From assembly GCA_027625915.1 (NCBI GenBank), contig JANTQA010000026.1, positions 992,001 to 1,056,000 on the forward strand: a stretch of 64,000 nt of DNA, written 5' to 3'. The notes under the pieces are model-generated. The model was given only the letters and a program-made list of their open reading frames with translations, was not told the origin of the DNA and did not search any database. The stretch is from Anaeramoeba flamelloides. Its lineage: Eukaryota > Metamonada > Anaeramoebidae. Numbering within the stretch: the stretch's first letter is position 1; each line of letters begins with the position of its first letter. Positions 36,325-47,379 of this stretch are shown here, piece after piece. The translations under genes and the position numbers were made by a program.

Positions 36325-36639
36325 TTATTTTTTTGGTTCAAAAATAAGTCTTCCTCGGTGATTAAAAACAGCAAAGCCTAATCTAGTTTTTTTTTGAAAC
36401 TTGTTGATTTTGTATTCATAATTTTTGCTGATGTGGATACTTTTGAATTTGTTGTCTGAAGTTATAAAACCCAAAATACAACAAGCAATAGAGAGTAAAC
36501 CACTAACTATTAAATATTGAGAGTTGAGTTGTGGTGGTTCTGTTGAAGAGACTTTCTTTGAGACTGTTGTGCCAATTGTTTGTGCAACAAAAGTAAAACA
36601 CAAAAGAAAGCAAATGATTGAGATTATATTTTGTGCCAT
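36325..36639 (-). CDS. Small protein with signal peptide and one helix, unknown
   Basis: A complete 104-residue frame. Residues 1-22 (MAQNIISIICFLLCFTFVAQ and two more) look like a cleavable signal peptide. A short Ser/Thr/Pro linker follows (KKVSSTEPPQLNSQ), then a transmembrane helix at about 42-60 (YLIVSGLLSIACCILGFIT) and a basic cytosolic tail ending RGRLIFEPKK. This is the layout of a type I membrane protein with a very small luminal part. No family is recognised. Codon use is mixed, unlike neighbouring random frames. It stands alone, with no operon-like context. Confidence 0.65.
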   Translation of the reverse strand: MAQNIISIICFLLCFTFVAQTIGTTVSKKVSSTEPPQLNSQYLIVSGLLSIACCILGFITSDNKFKSIHISKNYEYKINKFQKKTRLGFAVFNHRGRLIFEPKK

Positions 36640-36957
36640 CTGGAAAAAGTAAAGGAAAAATAAAAAAATGATTGAAAAGTAAATCCCAATTTATTTTAAG
36701 GTTGTATTCATATTTATGAAACACAGTATACCAAACAGAATTGGTAAGTGGAATTATAGAAAGGTTTAAAATTATAGATTAATAGTTGTATAAGAATACA
36801 GTATTTTGACAACTTATTTCAGAAAACAAATTAAACATTAATATTGTTATCTTAATATTCTGAGGAGAAATTGTATTTTCTATTCAATAAAATACAATTT
36901 TATTGTTGAAAACCAATTGTTATATTACATAGAGTTTTGCTGTAGTGCGTATATAGT
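36640..36957. other. Leader region of the small signal-peptide gene
   Basis: An A/T-rich stretch of about 320 bases with no recognisable motif. Confidence 0.4.
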
Positions 36958-36959
36958 TA

Positions 36960-38665
36960 GACTTTTTCGGTATACACACAAAGGTCAGGAAGCTGGGCGT
37001 TATATATTTAATAAAAACTTTGTTACATTCAAAGGTGCACAACTTTTTTTTCAAATATCAATTATTTTATATAATTGACATTTGAAGAACAAATAAACAA
37101 TAAACAGAATAATATGTATCAAAAAATTGTTGATATCCATCTGAAAGAAAAATAATAAATTAATAAATTTTCTTAAAAATTGAAAAACTCAAATTCTTAG
37201 AGACCTATTCATTAAGAAAAACACAAAAGAATGTTTTGACCTTCTACTGGCATTTGAATAATAAATAAGAAACAATTTTCACTTCATTTTTCATACTTTT
37301 CTTTTAAAAATCAAGTCACCAAAGAAGTAGGTTGGTATTTGAGGTCTCTATTTGAAAAAGGAAATAAAAATGAACTAACAATTTTTCACATTTATTAATC
37401 AAATATCAAGATCAATGATCGAATAGAATTCCTATAGAAATCTATATGATTTCTCAATAATCATTTCGACAGTTTCAACAACCTTAGAATAACAAGTTTT
37501 TACCAAGTGACTCTTGATCTGGAAATAAAAAAATTTTCCAACTTAATTAAGTGTCAAAACAACAATGTGCAAAATGTGAAAAAATGTGAAAAAATGATTT
37601 CAATTTTGAAAATTTCCAAAATAAATTTTTTCTTCAAATATCCATGCAAATTCTCTAGTAACATGTGTATTTTACCCATTATAACTGGGTCGTTTTGACT
37701 GAAAAACAGTTTATTTAGTGATATTCGAAAGCAAATTTAAAGGACTAATCTCTATTAAATTGTTTTTACCTAAATTTAATTGAGATTGAGAAAATTTTTT
37801 TACAATTACTTAGATTTGAAAATCCCCTATTTATTTTCAATACTAAACATAAATTATTTTTCAAAAATTTTGACTTACTTTATAATGTTAATGGGGGTTG
37901 TTTTGAGGGTTTAATCCAGTATTCTTTACAAAAAAAATTTTCAATTTTTTGATCAAGAATCATTTTTTCTATTTTTGCAAATTTTAGTTTTTCTTTTGTT
38001 TTTTAATTGATTTCTTTTTTTTTTCAATTTTTTTTTTTTAAAAAGATCATGTGGAAAAAAAAAGAGATCTTCGAAAAGACTAATAATCACTAAGAAAATT
38101 GAGACTATTTAATGTCTTTGAAAATCTATTTAATTATTATTCATAAAAAATCTTGTTGTTCAACTTTTTTTCAGAGAAAGTTCAGAAATAAAAAATCCGT
38201 AATGCTCTTTTCAAAAATTGTGACTCACTTTTTTTTAGTTTTTGGTTTTATTTTTTTTTTAGTTTTTAATATATCCGGATTTTATAGATTTAGATTTACT
38301 TGTAAGTGAATTAAAAATCACATTTAGTTATTAATTGTTCTTGAATACTAGAGGATAATTTTTTTTTTTCAATTTATTATTTCAGGTTAGTCACAATTTT
38401 TGAAAAAGAGTTTATTTCAAGTTAATGAACCCTGATTTAGAAATTGGTCAAAAAAAAAAAAATAATAATAATAGAGACAAGTCTCTTAAAAATCAAAGTA
38501 AGAGGTTTCGAGTAGAAAAAGAAATTGAAAAATTGAAAATATGTTTATCCAAAATCAAAAAACAAACTCAAACGTCCCAAATAGTTTATTAAATGGGATT
38601 TATTTTCACTTTAAATATCAAATATATTGGCAAGTTTCCTGACCCTTGTGTGTATACCCAAAAAG
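36960..38665. mobile_element. Element S, 1.7 kb, TA-class
   Basis: Inverted ends of about 40 bp: CTTTTTCGGTATACACACAA followed by AGGTCAGGAA at the left, and TTCCTGACCCTTGTGTGTAT then ACCCAAAAAG at the right. They are flanked by TA (36958-36959 and 38666-38667). The size would fit a decayed autonomous mariner/Tc1 element, but the internal frames (37507-37698 and 38112-38309) show no transposase motif. A G-family copy lies inside. Confidence 0.65.
37741..37870 (-). mobile_element. Element G1, partial, inside S
   Basis: It begins AGGACTAATCTCTATTAAAT after TTAA at 37737-37740, the reverse of the G right end (ATTTAATAGAGATTAGTCCC). The TTACTTAGATTTG block matches G2-G4. The other end is not recognisable. 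Confidence 0.6.
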
Positions 38666-38867
38666 TATCATTGTTAATAAAAAAGAACACAATTTTATCA
38701 AAAAAAACAAACTATAAAAATTTAAAACTCATTTTTGAAAATGTGTATGACAAATAATAAAAAAAAAAAAACAAAAAATAAAATAAAATCTAAAAATTAA
38801 ACAATAAAATTACATTTATTTTAAAAATTTTTTTCAAAAGTATATTTATATATATTGATTAATTGAA

Positions 38868-40202
38868 TTATATTTTTAATAAATCATTAAGGTTATTGGT
38901 GCAATGTATAACCGGAAGAGGGTGTTTTGTCTGAGATAATGATGGTTTTATACTACGGGGGACCTTAAAAAATAGCTTTTGAGGTTCTCTTTGGATGAGA
39001 TCATGATTCTTCTTTATAATAACGTTTTGGTTGCTGTTAGTTCTATTAAGATTAACAACATTCATATTGCTTTTCAAATTTTCATCTGAATAATATTTGA
39101 TGTTTTTCAAATGTTTTCTCTTTGAGGAATACTCGGTTTTATTGTGGCAACGTTTTCTATTATTTATTTTACAGTTTTTTTGAAATAAGGAATTTATTTG
39201 ATGCAAATCCTCCAGCTGTGATTTTGATAATTTTTTCCATTCCCCATTAGGAAAGATTTGAAATTCTTGGCACTGGTCTTTGGCTTCAAGCTCGATTAAA
39301 CCTTGCACATAGCCATCAACAATTAAGTCCGAAAATTTAATTTGCATTTTGCATATTGGACAACGCCAGTTTTTGGTTCTCTCTGCATATTTGGCATATT
39401 GAATCAGATCAAAGCATTGCCTATGCTTACATTTAAGTGTTCGTACCGGCACTTTGATTGGCTTTTTAGAAATGGGGCAACTTAAAGAAATAATATCATT
39501 CGTGAACTTTTCATTATTGTTGCTCTTGCTCTTGTTCGCATTTTCTTTGTCCTTTGCGCTTTCGTTTTCGTTTTCATTTTGACTTTGGCTTTGTATGTCG
39601 TTATAATATTTTAAAATATCATTCGCAGAGATGGTTTTTCTTTTTTTAACCGAATTAATAATACGAGTTAACTCAACCTTGTTCATGTGTTGAAAGACGA
39701 TGACAAGTTCGTCAATGATCGTAAATGCATCAAATATTAGGAAATTTTCTTCTCGATCAAACAATTTGAGATCCATTTCAATTGGCTTGTTTGTTTGGAC
39801 CTTGAATTTTCGTTCGTTGATTGTGACATTTAGCAATTGGTTTTGATTCTTTTTTTGAGAAACTGAGTTCCTTAAAAATCTGATAAAAAATTTTGAACCA
39901 AATTTTTTGCAATCCTTTCGGATTTTTTCAATTCTTGACTTTGGTACAACAAATCGAAGTGGTTTCCCGGTGTTGACTATACCTGGTCCAATAAGTGGTG
40001 GAAATAGTGGTTGTAAGAAAAGAGAGTCACCAAATAAAATGTGAAGTATCGCGCGATAGCTAACTTGTTTTGATTTATGATAATGGTTTTTCAATTGTGT
40101 AAATAATTCTCTTTTTTCTTGTTGGTTGATCCGATTGATTTTACAAACAAGTGCTTGCTCGTATCTATTAATTGAAGTTTTTTTGGTGTGGTTTTTTAAC
40201 AT
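38868..40202 (-). CDS. PIAS/SIZ-type SUMO E3 ligase (PINIT and SP-RING)
   Basis: A single 444-residue frame without introns. Residues 70-180 form a PINIT-like region (GPGIVNTGKPLRFVVPK, then QVQ/FD-type strands ending with DELVIVFQHMN). Residues 238-300 are an SP-RING: LSCPISKKPIKVPVRTLKCK, then HRQCFDLIQYA and NWRCPICKM, with Cys258, His260, Cys263, Cys281 and Cys284 as metal ligands and Cys242 and Trp279 conserved. This is the domain with which PIAS/Siz proteins promote SUMO transfer from Ubc9 to nuclear substrates. The linker at 203-232 is Asn/Glu/Ser/Lys-rich. No SAP domain is evident before the PINIT region, although residues 15-60 are helical and could be a diverged one. The tail is basic and unstructured. 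A nuclear location is inferred from the family. Confidence 0.9.
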   Translation of the reverse strand: MLKNHTKKTSINRYEQALVCKINRINQQEKRELFTQLKNHYHKSKQVSYRAILHILFGDSLFLQPLFPPLIGPGIVNTGKPLRFVVPKSRIEKIRKDCKKFGSKFFIRFLRNSVSQKKNQNQLLNVTINERKFKVQTNKPIEMDLKLFDREENFLIFDAFTIIDELVIVFQHMNKVELTRIINSVKKRKTISANDILKYYNDIQSQSQNENENESAKDKENANKSKSNNNEKFTNDIISLSCPISKKPIKVPVRTLKCKHRQCFDLIQYAKYAERTKNWRCPICKMQIKFSDLIVDGYVQGLIELEAKDQCQEFQIFPNGEWKKLSKSQLEDLHQINSLFQKNCKINNRKRCHNKTEYSSKRKHLKNIKYYSDENLKSNMNVVNLNRTNSNQNVIIKKNHDLIQREPQKLFFKVPRSIKPSLSQTKHPLPVIHCTNNLNDLLKI

Positions 40203-40989
40203 GATTGATTTTTGTTGTTCCAGAAATTGCTTTTAGTCTCAAATGAAAAAATTTATGATCAAAAAAAAATGAATCAGGAACGAATTGTAACTATTTTGGA
40301 ATTTGCGTTGATTTTTTTTCCTTAATTTTGGGTTTCTTCTCTCTAAGGTAACCATACTCCTTCCTCAAGCTTTCAAAAGATAAAGTTGATAAACATTCTT
40401 TGAAAAAATTAAAATCAAAACTTTAATTATTCAATTAAATCAACTGACAGTTCGGTTAGAATTACTTGAGGTGTTTTATTTTTTGAATATGAAAGGTGTC
40501 TTTTGAAAATATTTTTCTTTTCGTTAAAAAGTGTTTTTTCAAATCTGATGATTTGGAGATTATTAAAATCTTATCTTTTCCATACACGTTATTGCTACAT
40601 TCTCTTAACCACCATTCTTGGTTTTTTGGTTTTGTGAATTTTACATGATTTTTAATTTTGTCAACAATTTAAAACTAATTATTGCTGACACAAAGAAATT
40701 TTATGTTCATATTGATTTTAAATTAAGAAGATCTTCATTCTATGAACTGGTTTGATTTCGTGAATTGATTTTTGGTCATGGAAATTTGTGTTATTCAATT
40801 TATTTTTTATGAACTTTTGAATAAAAAAAATCTCAAATGAAAATAAAATCAAAGCCAGAATTGTAAATTTATAAATACCTGGAATTCAGTGGTGGAGTGC
40901 AAAACCTAAATTTTGTGGAGGAAATTTGATTTCAAAATTAAAAAAAAATGAAATGAAATAAAAAAGTATTTTTCAAGTTAGAAATTTTT
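40203..40989. other. Upstream region of the SUMO ligase gene
   Basis: No gene or clear element is visible. It probably contains the promoter of the SUMO ligase. Confidence 0.45.
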
Positions 40990-40993
40990 TTAA

Positions 40994-41128
40994 GGGATTA
41001 GCCTCTATTATATTTTTTAAAAAACCAATATCTAAATAAAGAATCATTATCTTGAAATATGATTAATATGGGAAACAAACAGGGGTTTTCAAATCTAAGT
41101 AATTGGCAAAAAATTTTCTCAACCTCTA
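40994..41128. mobile_element. Element G2, left part
   Basis: GGGATTAGCCTCTATTATAT follows TTAA (40990-40993). The rest aligns with G4 through CAAATCTAAGTAATTGGCAA. It is cut off at a TTAA (41129-41132) where element H begins. A likely remainder (TTAAATTTAAG followed by AAAAAATTTAATTG) sits after element I at 43030-43062, so H and I appear to be inserted at one TTAA inside G2. Confidence 0.6.
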
Positions 41129-41132
41129 TTAA

Positions 41133-42493
41133 GGGAGTAGCTATACCATAAGACATCATAAAAAATTGAGAGAGATGAGATAAGAGTATTTTATTTTAGT
41201 GGCGTGTGATCGTAGATTCTCTAAAAATCATTTTTAAAAAATTATTTGATATTTTTTTTTTAGTAATGTACAACAATAAAAAAAAAAGTGAATATAATGC
41301 TAAAACAGTTTTGATTTTTTTTTTTTTTTATTTTTTAAAAATTAATTTTAAAAATTTGGACACAGTTTAAACAATCAAAAGAATAGCAATACCATACTTT
41401 ACATTCAATTTAGAAATTATTTGATTTTACAAATTATTTCAATTTTTGTCTTTTTTCTTTTTTTTTTCATTTCTTTTTTTTTGAGTTATAACATCTGTTT
41501 TATATGATCTCGGAATTTTTTATAGATGGTTGATAGAATGTTAGTCTTGAGTTTCTTAAATTGAATTATTATAGATACAATTGGTCAATGGTATCTTATC
41601 ATTTGATCGATCAACAATTATTGGTGAAATTTTAACAAATTAACCAATACATTTTTTGTTCAGCCCATTTCATTATTTTAGGTAAACATTGGGTTTTGAT
41701 TTTTTTGTTTAATATTGTTTTCTTTTATTTGGATGAAAATTATTACTTATAAAAACATTAATACTATGTTACTTGAATGTGATTTTATATTAAATTTGGT
41801 AAAATATTATAAAGTGAGTTTTTGTTTTCCTATTTTTGATTTTGGGTGTATCCAAATTTTTGGAATGGGGTTTATTTTTATATTTTTTTGGGAGAAGATA
41901 ATTTTAGATTCTTAGAATAAAACTTATAGCTATTTTGCGGTTCAAAATTTGATAGAATATAATCATATTCACTTCTCCAATTCCACCAAATCCAACTATA
42001 AACAACCTAACATCAAATATTTTGGGATGATTATTATTTTTTGGAATCCTTCTGGCTATTTAAGCACCATACAAGTTCCCTTTTACGATTATCCCGATTG
42101 TAATGTTATTGTTCTTTTTAAACAAAATCCATTAATCCCAAATACCACCAATAGAAAAAACATTTCTAATTGCTTTATGTTGTCAGGATTAAAAAAATCT
42201 CAAATATGATGAAAAAATAATAAATGTTAAAATTAAATTTCACAATAGAATGTTGAGAGAAGGAGAAAAGATAAGTTATTCGACATTTGAAACACTATTT
42301 TAAGCAATTCAACTCAACATTCTATTGTGGCAATTTCTTTGAGACTTTGAAAAAAAAATTTAAAAAATCTAATGAATGAAGTACTTTAAATAATAAAAAT
42401 CAATGAGTTACAAACAAAGTAAAAAATGTTATTTTCTGATCCTTTTCAAAATTGCAAAAAAGTGAAAAATTTTCCTTTACCGTGGCTACTCCC
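41133..42493. mobile_element. Element H, 1.36 kb, TTAA-flanked
   Basis: The ends GGGAGTAGCTATACC and ACCGTGGCTACTCCC are flanked by TTAA on both sides (41129-41132 and 42494-42497). This is the longest TTAA-class element in the window. Internal plus-strand frames at 41715-41915 and 41949-42209 exist. The second has richer codons (NPSGYLSTIQVPFYDYPDCN) but no DDE transposase motif that I recognise. It may be a decayed relative of the autonomous element. Confidence 0.7.
42241..42329. repeat. Perfect 17-bp inverted repeat inside H
   Basis: CACAATAGAATGTTGAG at 42241-42257 is matched by CTCAACATTCTATTGTG at 42313-42329, with a loop of 55 bases. It could be a tiny nested element or an RNA hairpin. 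Confidence 0.75.
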
Positions 42494-42497
42494 TTAA

Positions 42498-43029
42498 GTA
42501 CTATTTAAATTTTATACTCTGTGAGGATTGGAATGCCATACGGTAGATAGTAAAAAGGGTAAAAAAGTTATAAGTTTTGCTGAAATCCAAAATATTGCAA
42601 TTTCTGCGATTTCTAACGATTTGATTGAGAATTAAAAAAAACATTTTGAGATCATAAATTTTACTCAATTCCCGAAAGAAAACCTTGCAAATTTTGATTT
42701 CAAAATTTTTACCTCTAACTTCTCTTACTTTCTACTTTATATTAAAGTATATTGATACCACCCCACTGAATTTTTGAAATATTTCAATACAAAGTTGAAA
42801 GTCACAGGAGTAATTGGTAAAAAAAATGCACTTAAAATTTGCGTTGTCTGTTAGCAATTTTGAACAGTTTTTGTATCTATAATTTTTTTTTTTAATTTTC
42901 AATCAAATCCTTAAAAATCTCAAAAATTGCAATATTTTGACTTTCAGCAAAACCTATAACTTTTTTACAATTTTTAATATCTACTGTATGGTATTCCAAT
43001 CCTCACAGAGCATCGAATTTTAATAGTCC
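42498..43029. mobile_element. Element I, TTAA-flanked foldback
   Basis: The left arm reads CTCTGTGAGGATTGGAATGC and TTATAAGTTTTGCTGAAA. The right arm repeats them in reverse (TTTCAGCAAAACCTATAA, GGTATTCCAATCCTCACAGA). Arms are about 130 bp. It is flanked by TTAA at 42494-42497 and 43030-43033, directly abutting H with a shared TTAA. Confidence 0.7.
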
Positions 43030-43449
43030 TTAAATTTAAGTTGAGAAAAAAATTTAATTGCCATATTTTTTTTTTAACTCAAACTTTTTATTTGTAAAAA
43101 TTTAAAGATATAATTCAAGAAAACTACTGATAAGAAAGGGATCGTTTCAAAAAAAAAGATTAGGATTATAAAGTAGTCACTGTGTAAATATTTTGGGAAG
43201 TTTTTTAATAACTAGACAAGGTGGAAAATTTACTGAGTTTCTTTTTTCCAATTCATCTTTGTTAAAATAAGAAGTATTTTAGTATAAAATTTGAAATCAA
43301 AAATGTCCTTAATTTTATTTATTTATTGTGAGAAATGATAAATCAAAGAAAATTTACTAAATAAAAAAGAGAAGAAAAATAATTAAAATATTAAAGTAAA
43401 AAAATATTATATCATTTATATGACAAAATTAAAAATTATCCACTATTGT

Positions 43450-43625
43450 TAGGTTTTCTTGAATTTTCTATTTATTTGTGAAGGGTTCTAGGTTTTTTTT
43501 ACTTTTTGAAATAAACATAAAATTTTAACAAATTTTCGGTTTATTTCGAAAAGTAAAAACAACTTAACGAAAATAGATAGATTTTATAAATAAAACCGAA
43601 AATCTCAAGAAAACCTAGGTACCAG
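43450..43625. repeat. J2 dispersed repeat
   Basis: GTTAGGTTTTCTTGAATTTT, AAATTTTCGGTTTATTTCGA and GAAAATCTCAAGAAAACCTA are inverted versions of the same J unit found at 6474-6700. The two halves form an imperfect hairpin. Confidence 0.6.
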
Positions 43626-44299
43626 ATGGTAGTTTACAATACTTCTCCTGAAACAGGAAACGTAAAAAACTGATAGTTAGATTATTAACAATAACTAAGA
43701 TTCCACAAACTTTGATTAATAAATTGTTATTCCATGACTCCGAAAAGTGGGGCACTATGTACCCGAATTTGTATATTTTTTTACTATTTAAGGAATTTTT
43801 TATTTTAGTTTTTTTATTTTCATTTTTTTCTTTATTACCTTAAGTTTTCTAACCATAAGAGTATAACTGAAAAATTCTCGACAAGAACAATAAATATCGT
43901 AATATTCTTGTTGGGTTACTTTTTGCATTGAACATTTTGTGAAATTAAAAAGCCTTGTCGAGGGTAGTAGTCTGAGACTATTTTATTAATTGTTGAAACT
44001 GAGAGCATGGAGGGTATATTTTTAGAAATATATTACCAACCACGATAATCTACTATTCGATTCGGATTAACTGTGGACTAATTATTTTTGGTAATTAGTG
44101 GAGTACACAGACCCTTCTGTCATCTAGACTATAAGTAGAGTGATCATTGATTCTCTTCAAGTTAAAAAAAATTGTATTTATGGAAAACGAAACAATAATC
44201 AAAAAATGATATTTATAGTTATTTTAAAAGTACTTCACCATACTATTTTGAGAATTTTTAAAAAACACAAAATAATTCCGAATCTGAACGAATTTTTTT

Positions 44300-44656
44300 C
44301 TAAAATTTTCTTTTATTTTGGGTTGAATATTTTGTAACTTTTTTCTGATCCCAAGAATTTAACCCCTTTATTTTAATTATTGTAATATCATCCTTTGTTT
44401 TGACTTTATTTGATAATAGTATTTTAAAAAAGAATTTTAATAGCAAATTTGTCACAAAATATTTGGTTAAATAATAATAAATAGTAATGGGGCGAAAAAT
44501 CAAAGGTAAAATTGATTCTGGTTCATACAAACTAAGAATACAAAAAAAACAAATCTTGGAAAATATGCTTTGATAGATTTTTTTTTTCATTTTTGATTTC
44601 AATAAAAATATTATTTGGAAAGATGATCTTTTTGTCTTTGGCCTTCTAAAAGACAA
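44300..44656 (-). pseudogene. Possible LINE reverse-transcriptase fragment
   Basis: A 118-residue minus-strand frame contains LPLIFRPITIYYYLTKYFVT followed by NLLLKFFFKILLS. This has the look of the early LINE reverse-transcriptase block in which RPI(S/T) is followed by a hydrophobic run and a K-x-L-x-x-R stretch. It is not adjacent in the right order to the relic at 47.4-48.3 kb, so it would be a separate copy. The match is weak and composition could produce it by chance. Confidence 0.25.
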
Positions 44657-45894
44657 TATTTATTTCAAATAACAATCTACTCAGGTCTATTTTTTTTGGT
44701 AAACCCTTTGATTAATTTCACTTGGTTGTATAAACACATTTCTAGATCTCAAAACCAAAATTTAATTAAACCAAAAATTTAATCAAAAAAATGTTCGAAA
44801 AATGAAATATTCAACTCTTAATTACTTTGGGTTTAATTTCTTATCACAAATTGAGCAGCAAATGGTATTTTGGTATCAAAGTTTCAATATTTTGTGGCAC
44901 TAAAAAAATCATTTTCAATCATGATCACACAATTAAAATTCTTTAAAAATGGTAAAATGTACTTACTTCCTTTAAAACCCAAAATGTGGAAAAGAACAAT
45001 TAAAGTCTGAAAAACATAATTTATTGAAGTAAACACATTTATTGAAACAAATGTACATTTAATTTCATAAAAAATGTAATAATTATGATTAATTTTCCCT
45101 CGTCCAATATTCTGTGAAAATATATGTTGTATTGTTAATAGGATTTTGACCTTCGAAACAATAAATAAATATTAAAATTTTCATTTCCCCCAAATGAAAT
45201 AATCAAAAAAAAATTCAAAAAAAGATAACAACCCAAACAAATTCCAAAAAGATATGATCAAATATGAAATTTTTTTCTCAAAAAATCTAGTGAATTTTTG
45301 ATAAGATTCTTATTGTAATGAAAAAGAAAAAAAAATAATCATTTCAAATAAAAAAAAGAAAATTTAACAAATTGCATTCCTAAGCTAAATTTTACTAAAA
45401 ACATACAAAAGTTCATTTTCAAAATTGATTTAAACCTACCTATACTATAGGGTAATTTCTTGGATTTTTGATTAAAACAAGAACAAAAAAAAAAAAATAA
45501 ACACATTTTATTCTGAAAATACCATGATTGATTAAATAAAATTCAAAATTTCAAGTTAGACAAAACTATTAATTCAATTATCATTTTAACCTGTTAATTG
45601 AGTTCATTCAAAACATAATCAACATTCCAGTTCTTAAAAATCTTGGTGCGCTTTTATTTATTGTATTAAATAGTACTAGAATTTTTAAAAGTCTTGAGTC
45701 TTAAAAAAAAGTCTATTGTCGGGTAAAATATTTTAAATGGAAATGACAATGAATTGTCTTTAAACTCAACTTTAGGATATTTTTTTGAAGAGATAATAAC
45801 TAATAGTTTTGAAAACACTATTATCATCAAAAAAAAAAAAAACTCAAATAAAGGAAAAAAAAATAACAGATGATAAATATTGCTATGTTGTACA

Positions 45895-46460
45895 GTGTCA
45901 TAGAGTGCCTAACATTTCCAGAATACAAAAAAACACAGAAAAATCAAATATTTTACTAAATTCATTTATATTCTGGAAAACTGAGTGAAATGGTTAGTCA
46001 AGTGCTGTGGAGTAGATTTGAGTGCCTAGGTTATTTATTACAAAAATTAAAAAAAAAAAACTAATGGAAGTGTCCGTAGAGTACCTAGTTTTTTTTTTAA
46101 TTTCTAAAATTAAAAAAAATATAACTGCACTTTTCTTGAGGTTTTACATTTTATCTGTTGGTGTGATTTAGGTTTTTTTTGACGTTTTCTATTTTATTTG
46201 GAAAATCAACTGATTTTCGTTAGGTTTTTTTCACTTTTTGAAATAAACTGAAAATTGATTAAAATTTTCTATTTATTTCAAAAAGTAAAAAAAACCTAGA
46301 ACACTTCACAAATAAATAGAAAACTCAAAAACACCCAATGAAAATCTATTTATTTTCCAAATATAGAAATACTCAAAAGTAATCTAGAAAACTTTTGAAA
46401 TAAAATAGAAAACCTCAAAAAAAACCTAGAAAACTTTTACAAATAAAACAGTATACCCCC
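45895..46460. repeat. J3 dispersed repeat array
   Basis: Several J units in both orientations are interleaved with the 10-bp tandem unit (AGTGTCATAGAGTGCC, GAGTGCCTAGG, GTGTCCGTAGAGTACC). Hairpin-forming pairs such as TTGAAATAAACTGAAAATTG and its reverse occur. This is the largest J array in the window. Confidence 0.55.
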
Positions 46461-47379
46461 TAAAAGCGCGATAACGTTTTCGATTCCGAAAATAAAAAAA
46501 AGCCTAATTAACTTTTCCAGTATTCAAAAAAATTGAGAACAATTTTTTTTTGCTTTATTCTTTTGAATCCCAAAATAGATAGACGCTCTACAGTACTTTA
46601 TTTCGCTTTAAGAAATAATTATAGTTTTATATTATTTTTATATCTATTTATTTTTAAATATTCTTGACTCTTCCCACCAGAACTAAAAACTATTTCAAAA
46701 ATTGTTAATCGGGTCAAATAATAAATTGAAAAAAATAATATAGTTATCATTTAATATTCAAGAACAACTTATAATTAAATTTGATTTATAATTCACTTTT
46801 AAATCATTCTAAATTTATAAAAACCCAATATTTTAAAATTAAAAAAAAAATAAATCCAAAAACTAAAAATAGTGAGTAATACGATAATTGAAATAAACAT
46901 TACCCATTTTCTATACTTATTTTTTACTGGAAAAAAGTTAACAACAAGATCTTTAACTAATAATTAAATTCATTTAAATAACATTATTAGTCTCAATTTT
47001 CATAGTGATTCTTTGTCTTTTAGAAGATCATCTTTTTTCTTCACTTGATCAAAAAAAAAAGAAAAAAGAAAAAAAAAAAAAAAAATCTAATAAGAAAATT
47101 AAAAAAAAAGAAAAATCTATAAAAAGAAAAATTTGATAAATCAAAACAAAAATGTAAAAAATTTGAAAAAATGATTCTGATAGTAAAATTTTTAAATTTA
47201 TTTTTTTAGATAAGAAGAGGGAAAAAACCCAAAAACCACTTTCATCAACATTATAAAGTAAGTTAAAATTTTTGAAATTTATTCTATTTATAAGCAAATT
47301 TTATCTAAATTATATAGATTTACATTTAAAAATTTATAATTTTCTATTTCCCAGTTAATATTTTCATCTTTTATTTTTC

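Larger units (their letters stand above)
43034..47379. other. Gene-free stretch with J repeats and a LINE-like frame
   Basis: No host gene is supported in these 4.3 kb. It contains J2 (43450-43625), a possible LINE fragment (44300-44656) and J3 (45895-46460), listed separately. The rest is A/T filler with A-tracts. Confidence 0.5.
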
